The notes below the pieces were generated by a model, which ran no database searches, was not told the origin of the DNA, and worked only from the letters and a program-made list of their open reading frames with translations. Below, one piece after another: positions 52,835 through 61,760 of a stretch of DNA of 64,000 nt. The position numbers and the translations under genes are program-made. Each line of letters starts with the position of its first letter. The first letter of the stretch is position 1. Source of the stretch: Zeus faber (lineage: Eukaryota; Chordata; Actinopteri; Zeiformes; Zeidae). The stretch spans positions 11,212,829 to 11,276,828 of the forward strand of contig OY482851.1 in NCBI GenBank assembly GCA_960531495.1, read 5' to 3'.

Positions 52835-55800
52835 TTTCAATGAGCTCATCTCTTGCTTGTATGTGTTGGACGCGGGGACAGAGGGCAGAGGGGAAAGACA
52901 GGGTATTGCATGTCTTAAGTACCACTCCCGTGGCAGCACCGGGCACAACACGAATACGAGGAGGCAGACGGCGAGTTTCACTCCGAGACAAAAGGTATCC
53001 AGCATGGGGAAAAATGAGGCTGGACCAGGTTGGACACAATGATTCTTTGCACGACTCGACTGTTTTTTTTTTGCTGTTGTAAGACCTGCATTTCCCTCTG
53101 GATAAAGTTGAATATGAACTTATCTTATCCTATCTGTTTACCTCTGTTCATCTCGTCTTAAAGTAGTTAAACCAGGTTCCTTTAGATGCAGGGACTGTAT
53201 GACAAGAATTTGTAGTCTGTCTAATAGCACAATATGCGCAGATTTTTATATATATAAAAAAAAGTATGTTTCCCCTGATATCCCGCCTGTTTAAGGGTTT
53301 AATATAATATAATGTGGTACAGGTCATTTACCTTGTCCACACACCATCCCGCTGAAGAGCCTTTGTTGTTGTGGCCGATGGTGACCTTCCTCACTTTGCC
53401 CAAGTTTGGAGCTTCTATGGTGAACTTGTCCTCCGACCCCTTTTCAAAGTTGTCTTTGTCGTTGTCGAGCTTCCTCTCCCCTTGTTTTAAAAAAAAAAAA
53501 AGAAGAAGGAAACGGAGCTCGGATTTTTGACCTTCAAATTGTGCTTTTAGGTTGAGGTGGATGCAGTCATTGACACGTGCTTACCCGTGTCCCCGTACTC
53601 TCCAAAAATGTTGATGAAGACGTCGGCGTCGGTTCCGCTGCCTTTTACCTTGGCAGTGAACACACTCACAATGTACTTATTATCTGAGGAAACACAGCAA
53701 CAGGGTAAATCACAAGAATATAGAATCTTTTTTTTTTTTTTTTCAAACACAGAAACAACACTGTCTATTCCAATGGTTCTCAACATGGTGGTCCGGGTCC
53801 CCCCAGGGGCCCTTCAAGAGGTTACAGGGGGTCCCAGGCAAAAAGATTAAATCTTATCAAATGGGATCCGTGGGATGGTGTGTATCAAATTGAGGCTCCT
53901 TGATACAAAGAAAACTGTCTAATCTAGTAGGAGTTGACTAATTCTGACTTTCTATTTATATCTATTTTTAAATTGAGGCTGAATTTATTTTTTTATTTTT
54001 ATGCAGGCTGCGACAATTCATTGATCAGCAAAAGCCATTAGCAAAAATAATAAAAGATCTTTATTTTTCAATATTGCTGTTGTCAAACCAACCCCCACAA
54101 CCCCCCTACACACTCAAACAACTTTCAAAACCAAAACCAAACTATCATTCTAAATGCATCCATTAGAAGAAAAAATAATAATAATAAAATCGAATCACCA
54201 CACAATATAAATGCACGACGTTAAAGATGAATAAGCGCACATTTGGGTATGTCCATGGGGTCCATGCTGCCCAGCAGGTCCCGGACGTGCAGCCCCTCGG
54301 CCTCCACCTTGCTGAGCCAGTTGTTGCAGGGGAAGTAGAACCTGAGGTGGGGCCTGATCACGTCCGTCACCACCACGCGGTCCAGGAACCAGCTGGCGTT
54401 CAGGCCCGTGTTGTCGTGCTCGATCCTGGGGCAGTGGAGGAGAAACCGCACGCAAAGAACCGCTTGTACCCACATGTCAACGTCAAGCGAATTAAATAAA
54501 ACCCTGCAACCGATAAAGGAAATGCGGACAGCCTGAGACACAGTGGAAAAGGACGCCAGGTTGACCACGTACGGTATACGGCGGGAAACATTCGGAGCAA
54601 AATGTGAACGGAATATTCAACGGATGAAATCAAATTCACTCCCTGTGGAACTGCGGTACCTTATCTTTTTCAGAGGTCCCACGTTGTGCGTTTTGATCCT
54701 GAACACGTCGGTTTTGTCCCTTTCAAACGCCGTTCGGCTTCTGAAACGATAAATGATGTAGAAAGGGTAGAAAAACAGGTTCAGGGATTGTTATGCTTTA
54801 CACATGCTTTGCACAACAATCTTGTGGTTTCATACACAGGATTTGTCAAAGGAGCACTTTTTTTTTTTTTTTTAGGCTGTGAAGTTATAAAAAAAATATT
54901 GATATTTGGAACGCTAGTTTATTTCTTTGGATGTAGTTATATTGTTTTAATTTGTCCTTGGATGTGTTTGCATACTTCATTGGTGTACATTTATCCTTAC
55001 ATAATACATAACGTCATATGAAAATTGAACAAACACAGGAAAAACAAGTGAAAAATGGACACAAAAGCAAACAAACTTACAGACCAAATAATGACAATTT
55101 GTCACTTTTCTATTATTCTCTCAACTTGAACATCAAGATTCAGTATATAGATCATCATCATCAGTCTTGAATTGATGAGATCGATCCTGAGGCGATGCCA
55201 CCACCCCAAATTAAAGCCACATCAACTCAATGTCCAAGCACACGCGGCGCGTTTTGCAGGAGCCAAACATGAAATGACACCAAAAGAAATCAGAGCGTTT
55301 TTACAAGAATTCAACTCCAAGAGACAAAAGCACAAACGATGTGGACTGCACGTCCCATCTCCCGCCACCACAAATAACGTAGAGCGACGGTCGAGAGATA
55401 CCTCTTCTCCGTGCTGTGGGGAAGGAGAAAGGAAATCAAATGGAGTACCAAACAATGATTTGTTCCTTTATAAAAAAATGTTTTTGACCAAAATGTCATT
55501 TTGAAATTGTAACTCTTCCCTCCACAGGGACTCACTTGCTGGCCAGGTGCACCTTGGGAGTGATGCCATATTCTCCAAACAGAGTGACAAACACATTGGC
55601 GTCGGTGCCTGCCCCGCGCTCATCTCCTGTGGTGGTGACCACCTCAAAAACTGGGGGGTTAAAATAAGACAAGACAAGACAAGACAAAACAACAAGACAA
55701 CAAGACAACAAGACAAGACAAGACAAGAAAAGACAGGACAGGACAAGACAAGACAAGACAAGACAAGACAAGACAAGGCAAGGCAAGGCAAGGCAAGGCA

Positions 55801-56269
55801 AGACAAGACAAGACAGGACAGGACAGGACAGGACAGGACAAGACAAGACAAGACAAGACAAGACAGGACAGGACAGGACAGGACAGGACAGGACAGGACA
55901 AGACAAGACAAGACAAGACAAGACAAGACAAGACAGGACAGGACAGGACAGGACAGGACAGGACAGGACAGGACAAGACAGGACAGGACAGGACAAGACA
56001 AGACAAGACAAGACGGGATGGGTTGGGACAGGACAGGATGAGACAAGACAGGACAAGACAAGACAAGACGGGATGGGGCGGGACGGGACAGGGCAGGGCA
56101 GGGCAAGACAGGACAGGACAGGACAGGACGAGACGAGACGAGACGAGACAAGATAATTCAGGGAGTCACAGAAAAAACATGACAAGAGGTTTCGTGTTAC
56201 CTTGGGTTCTAATTAAGTAGTGTAGGTTCTTGTAAAAAAGCCAGTCATTGAAGGGTGTATGTGTCAGCC

Positions 56270-56302
<33 letters not shown>

Positions 56303-56785
56303 GCATACATGTGTGTGTGCGCGCATGCGCACGCGTGTGTGTGTGTGTGTGTTTGTGCGTGCATGTATGTACAGTTTCTGCCCCCCCCCCCCTTCTATAG
56401 GGCCGTCCATGTCAGGACACACTGCGGATTGGAGTCGTGCGATCACCACGGCGACCCTAATGACATGGGTATGACTTTACATGGGGCCGCAGTACATTGT
56501 GCGGCAGGACGGGAAGCCGAGCAACATAATAAGGCGGTAAAGCTCTTATCGAGATGCGAAAACCCCCTTTGTAAAGGTAAGTGACAGGTATCGTGTGGCT
56601 TTAGGCCGGAGATAACATCACGTCGGCGCGAGGCTACGGTTACAAAGACAATTATGTTAAACAATCTAACCATTACCCTGGGAAGCGCTCCGATTGGGTG
56701 ACGCCATGCAGCGTAATGGCAATCAATCGTAATCTGCTTTTGAAATTCACGTCGGGCAATAATTAACGAAATGCACAAAATGCTT

Positions 56786-56848
<63 letters not shown>

Positions 56849-57611
56849 CGAGGGTTAAAATCAGGGAGGGATCACCTTTCTTCCTGTGGTACTCGTCCTC
56901 GAAGTTCTCCGCCTTTTCGGGCTCGTAGTTCCGCAGCTCGTTCTCGTAGATCTCCACGTAGTTCTCCACCTTCCTCTTCTTGCCCTTGGCCTTCCTGGCG
57001 TCCTCGTCGCTGTCGCCCCTCACGGAGCCCTTCTTGGGCCTCTTCTCCTTCTCCTTCCTTCGCTCCTTCTTGCCCTCCGCGTCCTCCTCCTCCCCACCGG
57101 CGCCGGCCCGCTGCTCCTCCTTCTCCGGGCCCTTCTTGGGCTTCTTGTCTTCGCCTCTGGGCTTCTTGTCCTTCGCCCCCATGTCGTCCCTCTTCTTCTT
57201 CTTCTTGGCGCCGCTCTCGGTGGCCTGGATCACATCGGGGAGTCGCTCCGTTCGCCGTCCCCCTCTGGGCCCGTCGCCGCCGTCCTCGTCCCCGGTGCTC
57301 GGGCCCTCGATGCCCGGCTGGCTCTTGGGTTTCTTGACTTTCCCTTTCTTCTTCTTCTTCTTCTTGTCGCCCCTCACGTCGGACTCTGGAACGTCGGAGT
57401 CGTGCCCTTCCTCATCGCTGTCTGTGAGCTTCTTCTTCTTGGTCTTGGTCTTGGTCTTGGTCTTGGTCTTGTTCTTCTGGCGCTCGGCATCCTGCGGTTC
57501 GCCCACCTCCTTGCCTTTCCCCTCGGGCTTCGCCTCCTGACCCTCGTCGTCATCCACCTCTTTGGTTTCCTCCTCTGCTCTCTGCTCCGTTTCTTTCTTT
57601 TTCACCGGCAT
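34543..57611 (-). CDS. loxhd1: Lipoxygenase homology PLAT-domain protein 1 (Loxhd1), complete, 42 coding exons
   Basis: Stereociliary PLAT-repeat protein; loss causes hearing loss in mouse and human (DFNB77) through defective hair-cell transduction (literature). Exons in order: 56876-57611, 55536-55650, 54660-54740, 54241-54425, 53585-53683, 53332-53480, 52051-52174, 51538-51647, 50608-50748, 50330-50465, 50066-50226, 49872-49958, 49253-49388, 49002-49156, 48633-48793, 47831-47907, 47533-47729, 47069-47261, 46820-46980, 46403-46727, 45575-45726, 43660-43793, 43309-43454, 42879-42983, 42643-42771, 42343-42507, 42070-42251, 41849-41965, 41430-41592, 41094-41248, 40348-40557, 39707-39833, 39283-39491, 38829-39014, 38591-38718, 38365-38482, 37804-37981, 36760-36945, 36135-36305, 35881-36013, 35516-35671, 34543-35023. 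The total of 7260 bases gives 2419 aa (human 2211) with all junctions in phase. PLAT repeats recur about 16 times, each with TGD...GAGTDANVF, then an F-E-R/K-G-x-x-D-x-F segment, GHDN, GWFL, and FPC-RWL. The start [10 protein letters not shown] is the first Met of the lysine-rich exon's non-repetitive end; an in-frame Met 42 codons upstream is possible. Confidence 0.95.
37365..37415. repeat. GATG/GACG/GATA microsatellite in loxhd1
   Basis: Imperfect four-base units (GACAGACG, GATGGATA) between exons 37 and 38. Confidence 0.85.
39190..39222. repeat. TA microsatellite in loxhd1 intron
   Basis: About 16 TA units between exons 33 and 34. Confidence 0.93.
39707..39833 (-). other. loxhd1: loxhd1 exon 32: inter-PLAT linker with seven-lysine tract
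   Basis: This 127-base exon encodes the linker between PLAT 11 and PLAT 12. It has an arginine/lysine-rich stretch, seven consecutive lysines at about 1757-1763, then AAVAEEAPS. The human linker at this position (including a serine/cysteine-rich run) is not basic in the same way. Phase (0 in, 1 out) fits both neighbours and both splice borders are AG/GT. Confidence 0.75.
40200..40268. repeat. Palindromic TTA/TAA microsatellite in loxhd1 intron
   Basis: Nine TTA units followed directly by about 14 AAT/TAA units, giving a self-complementary tract of about 28 bases per arm. Confidence 0.93.
41588..41672. repeat. ACAG/ACGG microsatellite next to loxhd1 exon 29
   Basis: Imperfect GACA/GACG tetranucleotides starting within 10 bases of the exon's acceptor. 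On the coding strand they read as a CTGT/CTGC pyrimidine-rich tract. Confidence 0.9.
43860..44099 (-). repeat. Interstitial telomeric repeat array, (TTAGGG)n on the minus strand
   Basis: 240 bases made almost wholly of CCCTAA/CCCCTAA units on the plus strand. Some 35-40 units are recognisable, with runs of five or more perfect units near 43992-44020 and 44060-44098. It lies in the loxhd1 intron between exons 21 and 22. Both flanks are ordinary intron sequence, so this is internal telomere-type sequence, not a chromosome end. Confidence 0.97.
44213..44350. repeat. Fragment of a dispersed fish repeat in loxhd1 intron 21
   Basis: Contains an AGAAGAA run, CAGTCTTTAATCATCACACG, a CACACA core and CTCTGCTTTTGACCCATTAA. 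The TTTAATC-to-TTTGACCCAT arrangement resembles the ends of the repeat at 61241, decayed in the middle. Confidence 0.45.
44408..44470 (+). repeat. G-rich tract (possible quadruplex) in loxhd1 intron 21
   Basis: More than eight runs of three to twelve G in 63 bases, 310 bases from the telomeric array. A second G(17) run lies at about 44701-44717. Confidence 0.85.
46403..46727 (-). other. loxhd1: loxhd1 exon 20: charged Lys/Glu insertion within a PLAT repeat
   Basis: Largest internal exon but one (325 bases; residues 1069-1176). It runs from the GHDGSG...GWFLEKV part of PLAT 7 to [17 protein letters not shown]. Between them lies an insertion with KEKKKEDK, nine lysines, then [13 protein letters not shown]. 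Human LOXHD1 has a longer but similarly basic-then-acidic insertion at the same place, so the charge pattern is conserved although the sequence is not. Confidence 0.85.
48806..48863. repeat. GA microsatellite forming the polypyrimidine tract of loxhd1 exon 15
   Basis: About 28 GA units on the plus strand, so CT units on the coding strand. They end 13 bases before the acceptor of exon 15 at 48793. Confidence 0.95.
50516..50608. repeat. GT microsatellite abutting loxhd1 exon 9 donor
   Basis: GTGTGT with GGGC and GCGTTTGC interruptions, lying between exon 10 and the exon 9 donor. Confidence 0.92.
51041..51245 (-). repeat. tRNA-derived SINE in loxhd1 intron 8
   Basis: On the minus strand the element starts GGTAGCTCAGGAGGTAGAGC, an RNA polymerase III A-box-bearing tRNA-like head. 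The B box GGTTCGATCCC follows about 40 bases later. The tail reads GTAAGTCGCTTTGGATAAAA then GCGTCTGCTGAATGACTAAA, a tail I recognise from many teleost SINEs. It has the same orientation as loxhd1. The head and both boxes are well preserved, so insertion may be fairly recent. Confidence 0.85.
51368..51405. repeat. CTAT microsatellite
   Basis: About nine CTAT units between loxhd1 exons 8 and 9. Confidence 0.92.
52793..52836. repeat. GTGC tetranucleotide microsatellite
   Basis: About ten GTGC units in the loxhd1 intron between exons 6 and 7. Confidence 0.95.
53770..54130. repeat. Decayed hAT-like transposon fragment in loxhd1 intron 4
   Basis: Begins CCAATGGTTCTCAACATGGT followed by GGTCCGGG...GGGGGTCCCAGGCAAAAAG. 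The motif 'GGTTCTCAA...GGTCC...GGGGTCCC' is a hallmark of hAT-type non-autonomous elements in vertebrates. No terminal repeat pair could be fixed. Confidence 0.45.
55668..56150. repeat. Pentanucleotide AAGAC/AGGAC satellite in loxhd1 intron 1
   Basis: About 95 tandem five-base units, mostly AAGAC and AGGAC in alternating blocks, with a few GGCAAGGCAA and GGGACGGG variants. It begins about 18 bases upstream of the exon 2 acceptor. On the coding strand it is GTCTT/GTCCT. Leucine/serine-rich open frames over it are by-products. Confidence 0.97.
56269..56353. repeat. GT microsatellite in loxhd1 intron 1
   Basis: Two GT runs separated by GCGTGTGCATAC and GCGCATGCGC, followed by C(10). Confidence 0.92.
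56789..56847. repeat. GT microsatellite after the loxhd1 first coding exon
   Basis: About 29 pure GT units within 30 bases of the first coding exon donor. Confidence 0.96.
56876..57611 (-). other. loxhd1: loxhd1 first coding exon: Lys/Glu-rich N-terminal extension
   Basis: This 736-base exon encodes 245 residues before the first PLAT domain. The last 35 or so ([20 protein letters not shown] and following) match the human N-terminus, which starts MMPQKKRRRKK. The roughly 210 residues before them have no human counterpart. They are strongly charged: a KT repeat running into KKKK (47-59), a seven-lysine tract (83-89), five lysines near 136-140, and many GEE/DSDEE acidic patches. KKRKV at 211-215 resembles a monopartite nuclear import signal. 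The frame stays open and free of stops over the whole exon and ends at a consensus donor in the correct phase, which supports translation. Confidence 0.75.
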
Positions 57612-57844
57612 CTTTAATTTATTTACTCTCTTGTAACCGTAACTGATTCCAGTGTGTTCCGGTGAAACTTGACTAGACTGACCTGTGGTACCGCAGGGGT
57701 GACCCGCGGGTGAGATAGCTTTGAGAGCGAGCCAGGTCAACTCTGAGCCTTCGGCAGAGAGAAGCCCGCAAGACTGGGGATCCCGCCCCGTGGCCGCAGG
57801 GCCGCGGTCGCTCCGGTCTGCTCCCTCGGCCCCACCTGCCAGAG

Positions 57845-57891
57845 CAGCGGAAGATCGCGCCTCATTAAAAATGAGGCGTGATCTTCTGCTG
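57845..57891. repeat. 22-bp inverted repeat (hairpin) upstream of loxhd1
   Basis: CAGCGGAAGATCGCGCCTCA plus TT at 57845-57866 pairs with 57870-57891, leaving a three-base AAA loop. Twenty of 22 positions match. It sits in a GC-rich block (57720-57960) 234 bases upstream of the loxhd1 start codon. Confidence 0.8.
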
Positions 57892-58914
57892 TTGTCACCT
57901 GAGCGGCGCCGGGGGGAAGCCCCTCTGGAAACAAGCCAGAGAATGCTGGTGAAGTTTCTTGATGATTTTGATGTGTTGATGAAGAAGGAGTGACCGCTGA
58001 CGCTGACTTGATTGAAATAATAGGTTTATTACAAAAGAACTGCATCAGACCAGACTTGCCATGGTTCGTCCGGGAGAGAACAGAGCCGGAGGTATTCTCT
58101 GCCGGATGGAACTAGGGAGTGTGCTTTTATGCTTGTCCAGAGACAACGTTGCCCATCTGATTCCAATCTATGGGTCACTGTTCACATTCTACCGCCCTTA
58201 TCACCGGGGCCCCTGGCAATGGGCTCTCTCTCTTGAGACCCCTGGTACCGTCTGTTAGTAATTATATTATACAACGGGGGCTTTCTTGGGATGCCAACCA
58301 TCCCAGACACTTCACTGGCCCACGTCAGAGCCAGGGCTGCTGATGGGATGTCACGCTCGCAGGCATACAGCAAAAAAATGGAAATTGGAACACTGGAAAC
58401 TCAGCAGGGTGGCCTGCATTTGTCTTTGTATAAAGGACTGAGAGGAGTTCCTCTATACCACACTGAAGGAGAACAATGCTCTCATCCAAAATCCAAATGT
58501 ATTGTAGAGTATTGTACAGTAATTAGAAGTGTAGCCCAATGATGCCAGACATTAGCATCAGAGGCCTCCAGGCAATAAAACAGATACCAGTGTTCCTCCA
58601 GCTTGCAGTTCTAATCGCAGCCAGCAGAGGGCAGCATCCGCCATGATTTTCACAGTAATCAAGGTGTATCAAAACACGAACCATTGACAAAAAACAATTC
58701 AGTGATTATAAACATGATTATGCAGATATAGACCATATTGCAACCGAAAACCTCATTAACTTCGCAAATGTCCTCAAACCCACATCCTTTCAACACAAAC
58801 ATTTTAAATTGTTTGACATCTAATTAGACCTGTTGCTCACCGAAGGTCCTCCTGTGTGTATTTATGAAAGTTATTGTTTTGCATCTAATTTGTCCTGTGT
58901 GCACCCAAGATCTG

Positions 58915-58954
58915 TGTGTGTGTGAGTGTGTGTGTGTGTGTGTGTGTGCGTGCA

Positions 58955-58990
<36 letters not shown>
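58915..58990. repeat. GT microsatellite
   Basis: Two GT runs split by GCGTGCATGC. Confidence 0.94.
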
Positions 58991-58996
<6 letters not shown>

Positions 58997-60157
58997 TGAA
59001 AAAAAAAGACTCTATGGACTTTGAGTTGTTTACCCAAACAAACTAAACCAGTTGCATGCCGTAATCTCACTGTTTTCATGAAGTTCTTTCATATTTCTTC
59101 AGGAGCGACGGAGAGGAAGTGATAGTGGACCACAGAGAGATGCAGATACCAGGGGTGTGCGTATCCATAGGGGCCAGATATTCAGCTTCAAACGCAGCGT
59201 TTATCTGCGGGTTCTCTGGAGCCAGATTCAAAGGTTTGCAATCCCAAATCAAATGTTTTCAGTTAAAGAGCTTGCGTCTTCAGAGTCTTTCCCACAGATG
59301 ACTGATACCATTTGCACTGTTGGTCGCAGTTTGAAGACCCTGCACCAGGCCATGACTTGCATCCTAATGTAATGTGGCTGAGGACCGGACGGCGTTACAC
59401 AACCCCTCCCTGCTCCTCTGCTGCTGCTCTGCAGGGGCACGGCATCCCACTCACAACTCTGCTCCTAAAAATCAATAGGAAATATACGCACAGTATATTG
59501 GAAAGACGGGTTCCGTGGCCGTTCTTCAAGCAAATGCTAAAAACGTAGCTGTTTAAATGTACTATTTTGATGCAAATTTGTTTTGTTTTTGTTTTATTCC
59601 CATGATCTCATCCTGATTCTGCTTGATTTTATTTTTAATGCATTTCATTTTGCTTGTTTTCCTTTTTTTCATTTTGTCTTCCGTGCTGCTGTGAAGCACT
59701 TTGTGCCACAAGCAACCTGGGTTTAAGTTTCATCCAAATCGATCCGCATAGGGAGCAGATATGAGTGAAAAACCAAACAAATTTGACCCTGAGTATTCAG
59801 ATGGTCGTGCTTGACCGTCATGCCACTGTTCGCAAAACAAAATTAACAAGATGAGATTTACAGTAAGACGCTTCATGACGTCATCATACTATTTACTCTC
59901 AATTTGCAGGTTCTGGTTCAGAATGACCGTTCGGACCGTGTCCAGTGTGCGGTGTAGACTCTGTCACTCTCTACTGGTTCCACATTACAAACTTTGCGTT
60001 TATATTTATGTACTTTGCCGGATTAATGAACAATACGAAAAACAGTAATCCACATGAACTCGTGACCACGTCGAAATGAGCGGTGGAGTGATGCCTCAAG
60101 ATCCACTGAGGCGTCAAAAATTTAAGCCACACAATAGAAATGACTCACAGAAATACC

Positions 60158-60158
60158 A

Positions 60159-60198
<40 letters not shown>
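60158..60198. repeat. ATT trinucleotide microsatellite
   Basis: About 13 ATT units. Confidence 0.94.
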
Positions 60199-60200
<2 letters not shown>

Positions 60201-61240
60201 TGAAGTGCCAGGCATTATCCTTCCTACTACTGTTCTCTAGTTGCATGTTCCTCACGCTCTGTATGAAACTTCTAGTATGATTTATTTATTAAGGTATAAA
60301 ATGGTGGCTCGTGTCCTAAAAACACTCCGTTGTGGATTAAAAGACACTTGTATTTCAAATACAACTTTACAATCCGCGAGGATCCGCTTCAGGTCCTCGT
60401 GGAATAAAGGTAGCCTCTAGATAAAGTCTTTTGGGAATTTCTCTCAAGTGGAGCGTAAAGACTTAGAGTATAAAGGCTTATTAGCACCAGCCACCCTTCA
60501 AAGAAATACCAATAGTCTTAAATATTGCATAACGACAGCTTGTTGTTTGACCAGCCTCCTAACAAGCCACGTAGAGGAACAGTCTCAAATTTTATGAAGG
60601 ATGTCGGGTGTCGACGCACGTAACTCCAAATAATTTCTGCCGGATGTGATACCGACCGGAGCTCCCAGTAGCCCTCAGATTCTGAACTTAATTGGATTCC
60701 CAAGGCTACAAGTGTTTATTTGCTATCGGTGTCCAAAAAAGGAACTTCATCATAACACAGCTGAGCCCCGTGACACCAGAAGACACTCTGAAGAGACACT
60801 CGAAAACAAACACGTCGCAGAGCCTCCCAGTTCATCCAGGACGTTCTCAGCTCAGTCAGGACAAGCCGTGATGTTCACAGGATTTGAGTGATTAATACAC
60901 GTGAATGTATCACTCCGCTGTGCATTGGCAGCGATAAAGCTCCATTAGTGCTGCCTGCATCAGAGTTGGTCGACTACATTCTGTCTGGGGCCACATTCTA
61001 ACCCATCACCAGATAAGGGGCCAAGAGATTAAGCAGACATTTCTATTATCTAGTTAGTTCATTATAAGGGAACGCATTCCTTGTTCTTCTTCAAAATATC
61101 TTTATCAATCCCAAAGCTTAAAATGATAACTCAAATAAAATAATTATCACAGACGGTACATATCGCTTCTGCATAGTAATGTGCTTGCTTTGTTTTATTA
61201 CTAGATAGACAGACATGCAGACAGACAGATCGACAGACAG

Positions 61241-61545
61241 ATATAAGAGTATCTTTATTGTCATTGTACAAGTAGGCTAAAACGAAACAAATCCTCTACA
61301 TTTGACCCGTCCTACACCGAGGAGCAGTGGGCAGGCACGGTGCAGCGCCCGGGGACCAACTCCAGCTCTCTAGCCAGTGTCTTGGTCAGGGGCACCGACA
61401 GGAGTTTTAACCCCTAACGTACATGTATGTTGATGGTGCGAGGAAACCGGAGCAACCGGAGGAAACCCACACAAACACGGGGAGCACATGTGACCTCCAC
61501 ACAGAAAGGACCTGGGACGCCCGGGGTATGAACACAAGACCTTCT
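61241..61545. repeat. Dispersed teleost SINE-like repeat
   Basis: Starts ATAAGAGTATCTTTATTGTC ATTGTACAAG. It contains CGAGGAGCAGTGGGCAGGCA and CCAGTGTCTTGGTCAGGGGC, then ACCGGAGGAAACCCACACAA and ACACGGGGAGCACATGTGAC. The GGAGGAAACCCAC-CAAACACGGGGAG core is a very widespread fish repeat segment as I recall. It is flanked on both sides by ACAG satellites. Confidence 0.7.
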
Positions 61546-61557
61546 TGGACTTTGCAG

Positions 61558-61572
61558 GACAGACAGATAGGC

Positions 61573-61605
<33 letters not shown>

Positions 61606-61709
61606 GGCAGACAGACAGACAGACAGACAGATAGATAGATGGATAGATGGATAGATGGATAGGTAGTTAAATAGATAGGTAGATAGATAGATAGATAGAT
61701 AGATAGATC

Positions 61710-61743
<34 letters not shown>

Positions 61744-61760
61744 TAGATACTGCAGATAGA
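61558..61760. repeat. ACAG/ATAG compound microsatellite
   Basis: About 200 bases of GACA, GATA and GATG tetranucleotides. With a shorter ACAG stretch at 61181-61240, it brackets the SINE-like repeat. Confidence 0.95.

Noticed and set aside
55468..56185. Long Leu/Ser/Val-rich frames ([10 protein letters not shown] type) on the minus strand
   Set aside because: They are translations of the AAGAC/AGGAC pentamer satellite; five-base units cycle through all frames without stops.
56886..57617. 243-codon Leu/Val-rich plus-strand frame
   Set aside because: It is antisense to the lysine-rich loxhd1 first coding exon (CTT/CTC runs), with no family resemblance.
57721..57993. 90-codon plus-strand frame in the GC-rich block upstream of loxhd1
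   Set aside because: It contains the hairpin arms, lacks family resemblance, and the GC-rich composition alone explains the open frame.
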